NCBI GenBank assembly: GCA_038316435.1
Contig: JBBQAQ010000010.1
Location: 1 to 64,000 of the forward strand
DNA: 64,000 nucleotides
Direction: 5' to 3'
DNA from: JACJXF01 sp038316435
GTDB lineage: Bacteria > Bacteroidota > Bacteroidia > Bacteroidales > GCA-2748055
Shown here: positions 35,401 through 41,235 of the stretch, piece by piece
Numbering within the stretch: position 1 is the first letter of the stretch
Layout: every line of letters begins with the position of its first letter
Notes under the pieces: generated by a model
The model's database searches: none
Told to the model about the DNA's origin: nothing
What the model saw: the letters and a program-made list of their open reading frames with translations, nothing else
Made by a program: the position numbers and the translations under genes

Positions 35401-35987
35401 TCATTGGCTTTCCCTAATTCATCCGCGCGTTTTTCTTTCTCTTTATTTTGAAATGCCAGTTCCTTGTTGGCAACACCTAATTCTTTCGCACGGTTTTCTT
35501 TTTCATTATTTTGAAAGGCAAGCTCCTTGTTAGCTATTCCTAATTCTTCCGCACGTTTTTCTTTCTCCTTGTTTTGAAATGCTAATTCTTTATTTGCAAT
35601 TCTTAGGTCGGCTGCCCATTTCTGCTCTGATGTATCCCTCGCAACAACCACAGCGCCAAGAATTTTTCCTCTTTTATCTTTATATACTGAACCATTAAAC
35701 AAAACATTGGTTAGGGTTCCGTTTTTATGTCGAAAAGTAAGTAATGAATTAGACACAGATCCTTTTTCGAAAACTTCCTGATATACAAGACGGGCTTTTT
35801 GAGGCTCAGTAAAATAATCGTAGAAATTAGTACCAACTAATACTTCGCGCTCCACTCCAGTTACATCTATTTTTGCCTGATTCATATCAGTGATCTTACC
35901 CTCAGTACTTATAGTAATCAAAGGATCCAGACTAGCTTCAATTAAACTACTGGCGTAATAAGATTCATGAGATTTGGTACGATGCAT
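32427..35987 (-). CDS. Hybrid histidine kinase with three PAS domains, a 13-unit coiled coil, REC and HPt
   Basis: An 1186-residue cytoplasmic phosphorelay protein with no membrane segment. Order: PAS 1 (~10-122), a coiled coil of 13 tandem 21-residue units (127-398), PAS 2 (~410-520), PAS 3 (~535-645), HisKA with H-box FLSNMSHEIRTPMN (~695), HATPase with N-box (NLISNAVKF) and G-boxes (DTGIGI, GGTGLGLAI), REC (~930-1050; VLMDLQMPEMNG) and a C-terminal HPt-like helix bundle with AVHKMIPSFAIVG. The three PAS domains are near-copies of one another, indicating internal duplication. A receiver-only protein follows, completing a four-step relay. It follows an AraC-type regulator gene after 20 bases, which may be the eventual target. 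The stimulus is unknown. Confidence 0.93.
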   Translation of the reverse strand: MHRTKSHESYYASSLIEASLDPLITISTEGKITDMNQAKIDVTGVEREVLVGTNFYDYFTEPQKARLVYQEVFEKGSVSNSLLTFRHKNGTLTNVLFNGSVYKDKRGKILGAVVVARDTSEQKWAADLRIANKELAFQNKEKEKRAEELGIANKELAFQNNEKENRAKELGVANKELAFQNKEKEKRADELGKANEELAFQNLEKEKRAKELIIANKELAFQNKEKENRADELGVANKELAFQNKEKEKRADELGIANKELAYQNLEKEKRAKELIIANKELAFQNKEKEKRADELGIANIELALQNDEKEKRAAELIIANKELIFQNSEKEKRAAELIIANEELQFQNEEKEKRASELIIANKELHYQTGEKEKRAAELVVADIELDFQKREKVKREIVNKELSESNQYEKLASQYSLSLIEASLDPLITISPEGKITDMNAALANITGISREKLTGTEFFEYFTEPKMAQKVYQEVFEKGSVADYPLTIRHKNGKLTDVLFNGSVYKDTKGNVLGVVIVARDVTAQMVASQYTRSLIEASLDPLFTISPEGKITDLNNASATITGLTREKLIGTDFFNYFTDPLKARKVYQEVFARGYVANYPLTIKDYKNTDVLFNGSVYKDIQGNVLGAVVVARDITEQKRIATELSEAIVFAELATGIAEEAKIKAENATRIAENAVKAKQQFLSNMSHEIRTPMNAIIGFTKVILKTELSAKQREYLTAIKMSGDSLIVLINDILDLAKVDAGKMTFEQNPFKMALSLSAMIHLFETKIQEKNIKLIREFDTKIPEVLMGDPVRLHQIILNLISNAVKFTTKGKITVSTQLLSEDDEKVTVKFSVADTGIGIAEPKIERIFENFQQASSSTSRLYGGTGLGLAIVKQLVIPQGGTISVKSKLDEGSVFSFTLPFFKTKDIPDQETEVIELDIEVKDIKVLVVEDIALNQLLMRTLLDDFGFECEIAGNGKIAVEKLEAGNYDIVLMDLQMPEMNGFEATEYIRKIMNSKIPIIALTADVTTVDLAKCNAVGMNDYISKPVDERLLHTKIMDLVKKKLLLSASKEYKVINAEIVRCTDMEYLNRCTKSNPALMMQMISLYLEQTPRLINEMKNSYRDKNWTSLYAAVHKMIPSFAIVGINADFEIMAKKVQDFASTQLLSDGVSEMVIQIETVCLQACQELEEEFNTIKNT
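34794..35609 (-). repeat. 13 tandem 63-bp units encoding a 21-residue heptad repeat
   Basis: Each unit encodes a version of ANKELAFQNKEKEKRA plus E-L-x-I or G. 21 residues equal exactly three heptads, so unit loss or gain keeps the coiled-coil register. Units near the N-terminal end (about 1-8) are closest to each other; units 9-13 diverge (IANEELQFQNEEKEKRA, VADIELDFQKREKVKRE). DNA-level similarity makes copy-number variation likely. Confidence 0.85.
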
Positions 35988-36007
35988 TGTATTGCGCCTA
36001 TAAAAAG

Positions 36008-36598
36008 TTAATTAATTAAATATGCCCGTTCTGTATTGCCAATCTGTTCAATAGGACTACGTCTTTTGTTTTTGAGATTTTTAAAGTGGGATGGTGTAAG
36101 ACCGGTGTTTTTCTTGAATTGATTGGATAAATGCGCAACACTGCTGTAATGCATTTTCCAGGCAATTTCGGTCAGACTAAGTTCGTCGTAGATAATAAGT
36201 TCTTTTACTCTTTCAATTTTATGAGAAATGATGAATTTTTCTATTGTAGTTCCCTGTACCTCTGAAAACAAGTTGGCGAGGTAAGTGTAATCATAATTCA
36301 GTTTCTCGCTTAGAAAATCGGAGAAATTTACTTTGGGAACTTCATCGGTATAATGTATCATCTCAATAATCACTGCTTTAATTTTTTCAATCAGAACAGC
36401 CCTTTTATCATCCATCAGTTCCAAACCCGAGAGTTGCAATGCATCTTTAATCTGCTGCCGCTGCGTATCGGTTATATTTTCCATGATCTCAGCAACTCCC
36501 ATCTCAACTAAAATGAAGTGAAGGCCGAGTTTTTTCAACTCTTCCTTCACCAGCATCTTACAACGTATGCTAACCATGTATTTGATGTACAGCTTCAA
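36008..36598 (-). CDS. AraC-family regulator with HMA-like N-terminal domain, paralog A
   Basis: A 196-residue protein. The N-terminal ~75 residues (KLYIKYMVSIRCKMLVKEELKKLG...) resemble a heavy-metal-associated-type ferredoxin fold. The C-terminal ~100 residues are an AraC/XylS helix-turn-helix pair (YLANLFSEVQGTTIEKFI, LSLTEIAWKMHYSSVAHLSNQFKKNTGLTPSHFK). In the closely similar paralog at 37663-38202 the metal-type motif reads MVCIRC; here the first Cys is Ser (MVSIRC), so metal or redox sensing may be lost. It lies 20 bases upstream of the giant kinase gene and 9 bases after a small membrane-protein gene. Its DNA targets may be the TTACA repeats. Confidence 0.85.
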   Translation of the reverse strand: MKLYIKYMVSIRCKMLVKEELKKLGLHFILVEMGVAEIMENITDTQRQQIKDALQLSGLELMDDKRAVLIEKIKAVIIEMIHYTDEVPKVNFSDFLSEKLNYDYTYLANLFSEVQGTTIEKFIISHKIERVKELIIYDELSLTEIAWKMHYSSVAHLSNQFKKNTGLTPSHFKNLKNKRRSPIEQIGNTERAYLIN

Positions 36599-36607
36599 TG
36601 GGAAAAA

Positions 36608-36817
36608 TTATTTTTTACCCGGCAATAATAACAATAAACCTCCCAGACCCATCACAGCTACACCAATCAAGGGTGACCATTTTAGGTGGTGAGGTTTATT
36701 GGCAGTAATTTCAACTTTTCCAAGATCCACTACTTTTTCCCTTGTGAAAAAAGTAAAAGCGGTAAAAGCAGTTAAAAGAAAACCTGCAACTATCAGTACA
36801 ATTCCAGCCTTTTTCAT
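36608..36817 (-). CDS. Small two-helix membrane protein
   Basis: 69 residues from the ATG at 36817 (MKKAGIVLIVAGFLL); an upstream ATG would add MHHCKFFNTTI, less likely. Two membrane helices (about 3-24 and 46-65) flank a periplasmic loop (REKVVDLGKVEITANKPHHLKWS). The family (DUF3185-like) is common next to CsbD. It starts 19 bases after the csbD stop, so the two are probably co-transcribed from the shared-type promoter at 37063. The function is unknown. Confidence 0.75.
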   Translation of the reverse strand: MKKAGIVLIVAGFLLTAFTAFTFFTREKVVDLGKVEITANKPHHLKWSPLIGVAVMGLGGLLLLLPGKK

Positions 36818-36836
36818 AATAGTGGTATTAAAAAAT

Positions 36837-37025
36837 TTACAATGATGCAATTATTTTATTGATCTCGTCTTTCGATTTACCCAATCTGATCTGGAGTCGC
36901 CCCAACATTTCTTCTTCTTTTCCTTCAATTAATAACAAATCGCTGTCGGTAAGCAAAGCAAATTTCTGTTTAAGTTTTCCTTTTGTTTCGTTCCATTCGC
37001 CTTTTAACTCGGTGACATTTTTCAT
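36837..37025 (-). CDS. CsbD-family stress protein
   Basis: A 62-residue helical protein with the CsbD motif (ELKGEWNETKGKLKQKFALLTDSDLLLIEGKEEEMLGRLQIRLGKSKDEI). In Bacillus, CsbD is a sigma-B general-stress protein; its role is unknown but related proteins are induced by osmotic or heat stress. Two frames overlap here on opposite strands; only this one has family similarity. Its promoter region (37063-37118) shares the -7 box and TTACA spacing with cbpA, the lipoprotein and the cupin. Confidence 0.9.
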   Translation of the reverse strand: MKNVTELKGEWNETKGKLKQKFALLTDSDLLLIEGKEEEMLGRLQIRLGKSKDEINKIIASL

Positions 37026-37062
37026 GAATTATAGTTTAATAATTGTACATAATGTTAAAGTA

Positions 37063-37118
37063 CAAAGATGTATTGCTTTTACTAGCTTTTTGTTACACAA
37101 TTTCAGGTAATATTTATA
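37063..37118 (-). promoter_or_regulatory. Shared stress-type promoter of csbD
   Basis: On the plus strand: CAAAGATG at 37063-37070 (minus CATCTTTG), TTACA at 37093 (30 bases on, inside GTTACACAATTTCA) and the degenerate box TTATA at 37114 (21 further). The ATG at 37025 is 38 bases from the -7-like box. The proximal 9-base word GTTACACAA is identical to the cupin site. Confidence 0.55.
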
Positions 37119-37170
37119 TTATTCTTGCAATTTCTTTGTATGCGTTCCATTTTAGTAAATCAAAAATGGC

Positions 37171-37509
37171 TTATTCATAGCCGCTTTTTATTATTGTAGA
37201 GATCATCTTAAGCCTTTCGTTTGCTTTAACAATGTTTGCTGTGTGGGCTGGTATAATAATGGATTGGCCAGTTTCCAGCATATTGGAAACACCGTCAATT
37301 ACAATTTCAGCTTTACCATCGATAATCTGGACGAAGGTATCAAACGGAATAATTTTCTCAGTCAAGGCTTCCCCACTGTCAAAAGAAACTGCGGAAATGT
37401 TTCCGGTTGTCTTTTTAATTATAGTTTTACTAACTACCGAATTTGGAATATATTCAATGATTTCAACAATGATGAGAGCTTTTGCTTTTTCAATTTCTAC
37501 GATCGACAT
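37171..37509 (-). CDS. Single-domain cupin protein
   Basis: I choose the ATG at 37509 (MSIVEIEKAKALIIVEIIEY), giving the usual ~112 residues; the longer frame would need a TTG at 37572 and an extra 21 residues unlike the family. The fold shows FDSGEALTEKIIPFDTFVQIIDGKAEIVIDGVSNMLETGQSIIIPAHTANIVKA, typical of small cupin_2 proteins. The usual His metal ligands of motif 1 are replaced (TEKI), so metal binding is doubtful. Its promoter shows the clearest TTACA direct repeat. It lies downstream of AraC paralog B, which may control it. Confidence 0.8.
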   Translation of the reverse strand: MSIVEIEKAKALIIVEIIEYIPNSVVSKTIIKKTTGNISAVSFDSGEALTEKIIPFDTFVQIIDGKAEIVIDGVSNMLETGQSIIIPAHTANIVKANERLKMISTIIKSGYE

Positions 37510-37602
37510 GGTTTCAATTCTGGCAATATTTCTACACACTTCTGGAAAAAACTTTATTTCAGGCAATTCCAAAAAATGCCTGAAAAAATTGGCCTTTCAT
37601 TG

Positions 37603-37658
37603 CAAAGGTGATATACCTTTACTTAAAAAAAGTTACACAATTCACAGAATAATTTACA
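37603..37658 (-). promoter_or_regulatory. Shared stress-type promoter of the cupin gene
   Basis: On the plus strand: CAAAGGTG at 37603-37610 (minus CACCTTTG), then TTACACAATTCACA at 37633 (30 bases on) and again, identical over 14 bases, at 37654 (21 further, two helical turns). The distal copy overlaps the last codons of the AraC paralog B gene. The cupin ATG is at 37509. Confidence 0.7.
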
Positions 37659-37662
37659 CAAT

Positions 37663-38202
37663 TCACAAATCTCCGAGAGATTTGCGCCTTTTGTGCTTGA
37701 GATTTTTAAAGTGGGAAGGTGTAAGACCAGTCATTTTTTTAAACTGGTTTGAAAGATGAGCAACACTGCTATAATGCATTAATGCTGCTATTTCAGAAAG
37801 ATTAAGTTCATCATAAACGATGAGTTCTTTAACTCTTTCAATTTTATGTGCCAGGAAATAATTTTCTATTGTAGTGCCTTTAACTTCTGAGAACAGGCTT
37901 GATAGATAGGAATATTCGTGGTTAAGTTTTTCACTGATGTAATCTGAGAGGTTTATTTTGATCTGATCTTCAGTATAATGAACAAGTTCAATGATGATAT
38001 GCTTTATTTTCTCAACTAAAATACTTCGTTTATCATCCATTAGTTGAAGTCCGGTCTTTTTAAGCCCGGCATCCAGACGTTCGAGTTGCTCTGGTGTAAG
38101 GTCTTCCATAACCTCCACTTCACCCAATTCAACAGTATTGAAGTGAACTCCAAGTTTTTCAAGCTCCGATCTTACTACCATTTTGCATCGGATACAAACC
38201 AT
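37663..38202 (-). CDS. AraC-family regulator with HMA-like N-terminal domain, paralog B
   Basis: A 179-residue protein from the ATG at 38202. Homology with paralog A continues seven codons upstream (KIYIQNMV versus KLYIKYMV), where A has ATG and this gene has CTG at 38223. The original start codon may thus be mutated, or CTG is used. The HMA-type N-terminus keeps both Cys (VCIRCKM), unlike paralog A. The AraC-type helix-turn-helix pair (YLSSLFSEVKGTTIENYF, LNLSEIAALMHYSSVAHLSNQFKKMTGLTPSHFK) is strongly conserved between them. It lies immediately upstream of the cupin gene and contains the distal half-site of its promoter. Confidence 0.88.
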   Translation of the reverse strand: MVCIRCKMVVRSELEKLGVHFNTVELGEVEVMEDLTPEQLERLDAGLKKTGLQLMDDKRSILVEKIKHIIIELVHYTEDQIKINLSDYISEKLNHEYSYLSSLFSEVKGTTIENYFLAHKIERVKELIVYDELNLSEIAALMHYSSVAHLSNQFKKMTGLTPSHFKNLKHKRRKSLGDL

Positions 38203-38355
38203 ATTTTGAATATAGATTTTCAGGAAGCTTTGAATTATTGGTTAGTTAAGAAAAGTTACCCGCAATGTACGCCAGAATTAAATCAAAGTAAAGGTAAATT
38301 GCTTTTTAATTTGATAATAAATGGGCACTTGCCTCATGAAAACATCTCCGTTTCA

Positions 38356-38386
38356 TTTGAAACTATAAAATATATCAGTAATTTTG
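38356..38386 (+). promoter_or_regulatory. Consensus promoter of the DHS-like operon
   Basis: TTTG (38356-38359), 19-base spacer, TAATTTTG (38379-38386): a full match to the Bacteroidota consensus. The ATG at 38409 leaves a leader of about 15 bases, so this supports that start and a three-gene transcript. Confidence 0.8.
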
Positions 38387-38408
38387 ACCTCCCATAAAAA
38401 TATAAGAA

Positions 38409-39428
38409 ATGAAAAAATCTGATCTCTTAAAAGACCTTATCAAACACATCGACATTGCTTCCTTCGACTCTACTCCTATCATCAATTCAATGAGGGATAT
38501 GTCATTCACATCCCGCGATACTGCAAATGCTGCCGACATCCTCGCCCGTATGATTGCCGATAAAGACTGTACCATTATGCTCACATTGGCAGGTAGTACA
38601 AGTGCCGGGGGTTGTATGCAGGTTTATGCCGATATGATTAAATATAATATGATCGATGCAATTGTTGCAACTGGCGCGTCAATCGTTGATATGGACTTTT
38701 TCGAAGCTCTGGGTTATAAACATTACAGAGGTTCACAGTTTGTTGATGATAAATTGCTCAGAAGCCTCTATATTGATAGGATTTACGATACATATATCGA
38801 CGAGGAAGAATTGCAAAACTGTGATACAGCCATCCTGGAAATTGCCAATTCACTCGAACACAGACCCTACTCTTCCCGCGAATTTATTCATGAAATGGGA
38901 AAATATCTCGTAAAAAACGCAAAGAAAAAAGATTCTCTGATTCAACTTGCATACGAACATAACGTTCCTATTTTCTGCCCCGCATTCAGCGACAGCAGCG
39001 CCGGTTTCGGCCTTGTAAAACATCAGTGGGATAATCCTAAAAGCCACGTATCTATTGACTCCGTTGCCGATTTCCTCGAATTAACAAAAGTGAAACTAGC
39101 CGCCAAAACAACCGGTTTGTTCATGATTGGTGGTGGAGTTCCAAAAAACTTCGCTCAGGACACCGTAGTTTGCGCAGAAATTCTGGGTTTCGAAGCACCT
39201 ATGCATCAGTATGCCGTTCAGATTACCGTTGCCGATGTCAGAGATGGCGCATGCTCAAGCTCCACTCTTAAAGAAGCCTCTTCATGGGGAAAAGTTGAAA
39301 CTATTTACGAACAAATGGTTTATGCAGAAGCAACTTCAGTTCTGCCACTAATTGTTAGCTATTGTTACCATAAAAAAGACTGGCAGAAAAGAAGCAGACG
39401 CGATTGCGCGAAAATATTCACGAATTAA
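38409..39428 (+). CDS. Deoxyhypusine synthase-like protein
   Basis: A 339-residue protein with clear similarity to deoxyhypusine synthase: TLAGSTSAGGCMQVYADMI, a MIKYNMIDAIVATGAS stretch, GSQFVDD, PFSDSS-like PAFSDSSAGFGLV, and a C-terminal SSWGKVETIYEQMVYAEAT. The Lys in SWGK (about residue 295) corresponds to the catalytic enzyme-intermediate Lys of the eukaryotic enzyme. Eukaryotic DHS modifies eIF5A with spermidine; bacteria lack eIF5A, so bacterial homologues may use polyamines differently (for example homospermidine formation). The substrate is therefore unknown. It is the first gene of an operon with a small outer-membrane protein and a dehydratase, from a consensus promoter. Confidence 0.88.
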   Translation: MKKSDLLKDLIKHIDIASFDSTPIINSMRDMSFTSRDTANAADILARMIADKDCTIMLTLAGSTSAGGCMQVYADMIKYNMIDAIVATGASIVDMDFFEALGYKHYRGSQFVDDKLLRSLYIDRIYDTYIDEEELQNCDTAILEIANSLEHRPYSSREFIHEMGKYLVKNAKKKDSLIQLAYEHNVPIFCPAFSDSSAGFGLVKHQWDNPKSHVSIDSVADFLELTKVKLAAKTTGLFMIGGGVPKNFAQDTVVCAEILGFEAPMHQYAVQITVADVRDGACSSSTLKEASSWGKVETIYEQMVYAEATSVLPLIVSYCYHKKDWQKRSRRDCAKIFTN

Positions 39429-39456
39429 ATGCCTCTCTGGATAAGTTTTAAAAAAT

Positions 39457-39918
39457 ATGAAAAAATATATTCTTTTATCCATCCTTTTTCTCTCATTCTT
39501 AAATCTTTCAAAAGCACAGGATTACGAAAACGCAATTGGGTTTCGTGCCGGATTATCTAATGGGATTACTTTCAAACATTTCATCACAACAAACGATGCT
39601 GCAGAGGGAATACTCTCAACACGATGGGGCGGTTTTAACCTGACAGGTTTATTTGAAAGACATACCACTGCCTTTGATACCGATGGTCTGTATTTTTTTT
39701 ACGGGGGAGGTGCACATCTGGGCTCTTTCAACAATTCCTGGTTTTTAGATAATTCAAGTCATATTGTTATAGGAATAGATGGGATCTTAGGATTGGAGTA
39801 TGTTCTCCCTGATCTCCCATTAAATGCGTCATTAGATTGGAAACCTGGATTTAATCTAATTGGTTATACAGGATTTTGGGGCGATGAACTTGCACTATCG
39901 GTCAGGTATACCTTTTAA
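39457..39918 (+). CDS. Small outer-membrane barrel-like protein
   Basis: A 153-residue protein with a signal peptide (MKKYILLSILFLSFLNLSKAQ) and alternating amphipathic strands (IGFRAGLSNGITFKHFI, GFNLTGLFERHT, GLYFFYGGGAHLG) ending in an aromatic-terminated strand (ALSVRYTF). This is the typical signature of a small 8-strand outer-membrane barrel of unknown function. It lies 28 bases after the DHS-like gene and 9 bases before the dehydratase gene, so it is co-transcribed with both. Confidence 0.75.
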   Translation: MKKYILLSILFLSFLNLSKAQDYENAIGFRAGLSNGITFKHFITTNDAAEGILSTRWGGFNLTGLFERHTTAFDTDGLYFFYGGGAHLGSFNNSWFLDNSSHIVIGIDGILGLEYVLPDLPLNASLDWKPGFNLIGYTGFWGDELALSVRYTF

Positions 39919-39927
39919 TTAATAAAA

Positions 39928-40872
39928 ATGAATATTCCTGACTTCGGGGAAATCAGATCTGCTGCAGAGCGCATAAATCCTTACATTCACAGGACTCCGG
40001 TTTTGAAGTCGAGTGCAATTAATGAAATATGTAACGCCGATTTGTATTTTAAATGTGAAAACTTTCAGAAAATGGGAGCATTTAAAATGCGCGGCGCCAT
40101 GAACGCCGTTTTGCAATTAAGCGATTCTGAAAAGAAAAACGGAGTAGCAACTCATTCTTCAGGAAACTTCGCTCAGGCGCTGAGTCTGGCAGCAAAAATC
40201 CTTAAAATAAAGGCTTATATTGTTATGCCTTCAAATTCCGCACAAGTAAAGAAAAATGCGGTCCTTGGGTATGGTGCTGAAATAATTGAGTGCGAACCTA
40301 CTCTTTCCGCAAGAGAAGAAACCCTTGCAAAAGTGGTAGAAAGAACCGGCGCCCGTTTTATTCATCCTTATAACGACACAAATGTTATTCTTGGAAATTC
40401 AACGGCCGCATTGGAACTCTTCATTGAAACTTCAGATCTCGACTTTATTCTTGCTCCTGTCGGGGGAGGTGGATTACTCGCTGGCACAGCTCTTGCTTCC
40501 TATCATTTAAGTCCCGATTGCAAAATCATTGGTTGTGAACCATTTGCAGCGGATGATGCTTACCGATCCCTCGAAACCGGCATCATTCAGCCATCAATAA
40601 ACCCAAACACAATTGCCGATGGACTTCGAACTTCCTTAGGCGACAAGACTTTTCCAATTATTAAGCAACTTGTCACCCAAATTGTAAGAGTAGAAGAAAC
40701 TGAAATTGTTGAAGCTATGCGAATGATCTGGGAACGAATGAAAATCATTGTTGAACCTTCCAGCGCTGTCGCTTTTGCTGTTATCCTAAAAGAAAAAGAG
40801 TTGTTTCGATCTTCGCGAACAGGCATTATCCTCTCAGGTGGAAATGTTGATCTTGGCCATTTGCCTTTCTGA
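39928..40872 (+). CDS. Threonine/serine dehydratase-like PLP enzyme
   Basis: A 314-residue fold-type II PLP enzyme. The PLP-lysine lies in FKMRGAMNAV (about 51-60), the Asn-binding motif is SSGNFAQAL, and the glycine-rich phosphate loop is PVGGGGLLAG. It resembles catabolic threonine ammonia-lyase/serine dehydratase and serine racemase, with no C-terminal ACT regulatory domain. Substrate specificity (Thr, Ser, or hydroxyaspartate) cannot be fixed. It is the third gene of the DHS-like operon; the C-terminus ends in ILSGGNVDLGHLPF. Confidence 0.88.
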   Translation: MNIPDFGEIRSAAERINPYIHRTPVLKSSAINEICNADLYFKCENFQKMGAFKMRGAMNAVLQLSDSEKKNGVATHSSGNFAQALSLAAKILKIKAYIVMPSNSAQVKKNAVLGYGAEIIECEPTLSAREETLAKVVERTGARFIHPYNDTNVILGNSTAALELFIETSDLDFILAPVGGGGLLAGTALASYHLSPDCKIIGCEPFAADDAYRSLETGIIQPSINPNTIADGLRTSLGDKTFPIIKQLVTQIVRVEETEIVEAMRMIWERMKIIVEPSSAVAFAVILKEKELFRSSRTGIILSGGNVDLGHLPF

Positions 40873-40892
40873 AAAAAAATATATCTCTATTT

Positions 40893-41126
40893 ATTTGTCC
40901 GGTAAAATAATATTTCGTCCCTTGACTTCGACAAATGCTCAGTCCAACGCCGGGACTTATGATTCGTTTTTAACTATTTATCTACCAATATTTTGTCCCT
41001 ATGAGACGATCCCGTCTGGGATCAAATATCGGTGAAAAATATTGTAAGCCCCAGTCTTGGTAAGTCCCGTAGACCCGATATATAATAAGGATTTGCGGAA
41101 TATTTATGATATTTAACCGGACAACA
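40893..41126. repeat. MITE-like nested palindrome of ~235 bp
   Basis: Outer arms TTGTCCGGT...(40896 on) and ACCGGACAA (41116 on) pair, with A/T-rich inner continuations AAATAATATTT and AATATTTATGATATTT. Inside, CGGGACTTA (40951-40959) pairs with TAAGTCCCG (41061-41069). Further in, CAATATTTT (40986-40994) pairs with AAAAATATTG (41035-41044), and the core GATCCC-GTCT-GGGATC lies at 41008-41023. All pairs are concentric, so the whole region can fold into one hairpin. It is non-coding, lies in the 363-base gap before the kinase gene, and fits a miniature inverted-repeat or REP-like element. No other full copy is in this window. Confidence 0.75.
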
Positions 41127-41200
41127 ATAATATCTATGCATGAATTCTTACTAATGCAACTTATTAGCAATGGCTGTGGTCTTTATATCAATATATATCC

Positions 41201-41208
41201 TATTTTTG
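41201..41208 (+). promoter_or_regulatory. -7 box of the TPR kinase gene
   Basis: TATTTTTG (41201-41208) fits TAnnTTTG; a weak -33 element TGG lies 21 bases upstream. The ATG at 41236 leaves a ~20-base leader. A start at 41170 would precede this promoter, which supports 41236. Confidence 0.6.
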
Positions 41209-41235
41209 AAAATTCGCATCTCATTTAACCTTACC

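Noticed and set aside
34794..35609. CRISPR-like appearance of the regular repeats in the kinase gene
   Set aside because: Units are contiguous 63-bp coding repeats with no unique spacers, and they translate to a heptad repeat in frame.
37510..37572. TTG start for the cupin gene
   Set aside because: It adds 21 residues unlike the family; the ATG at 37509 gives the usual length and N-terminus.
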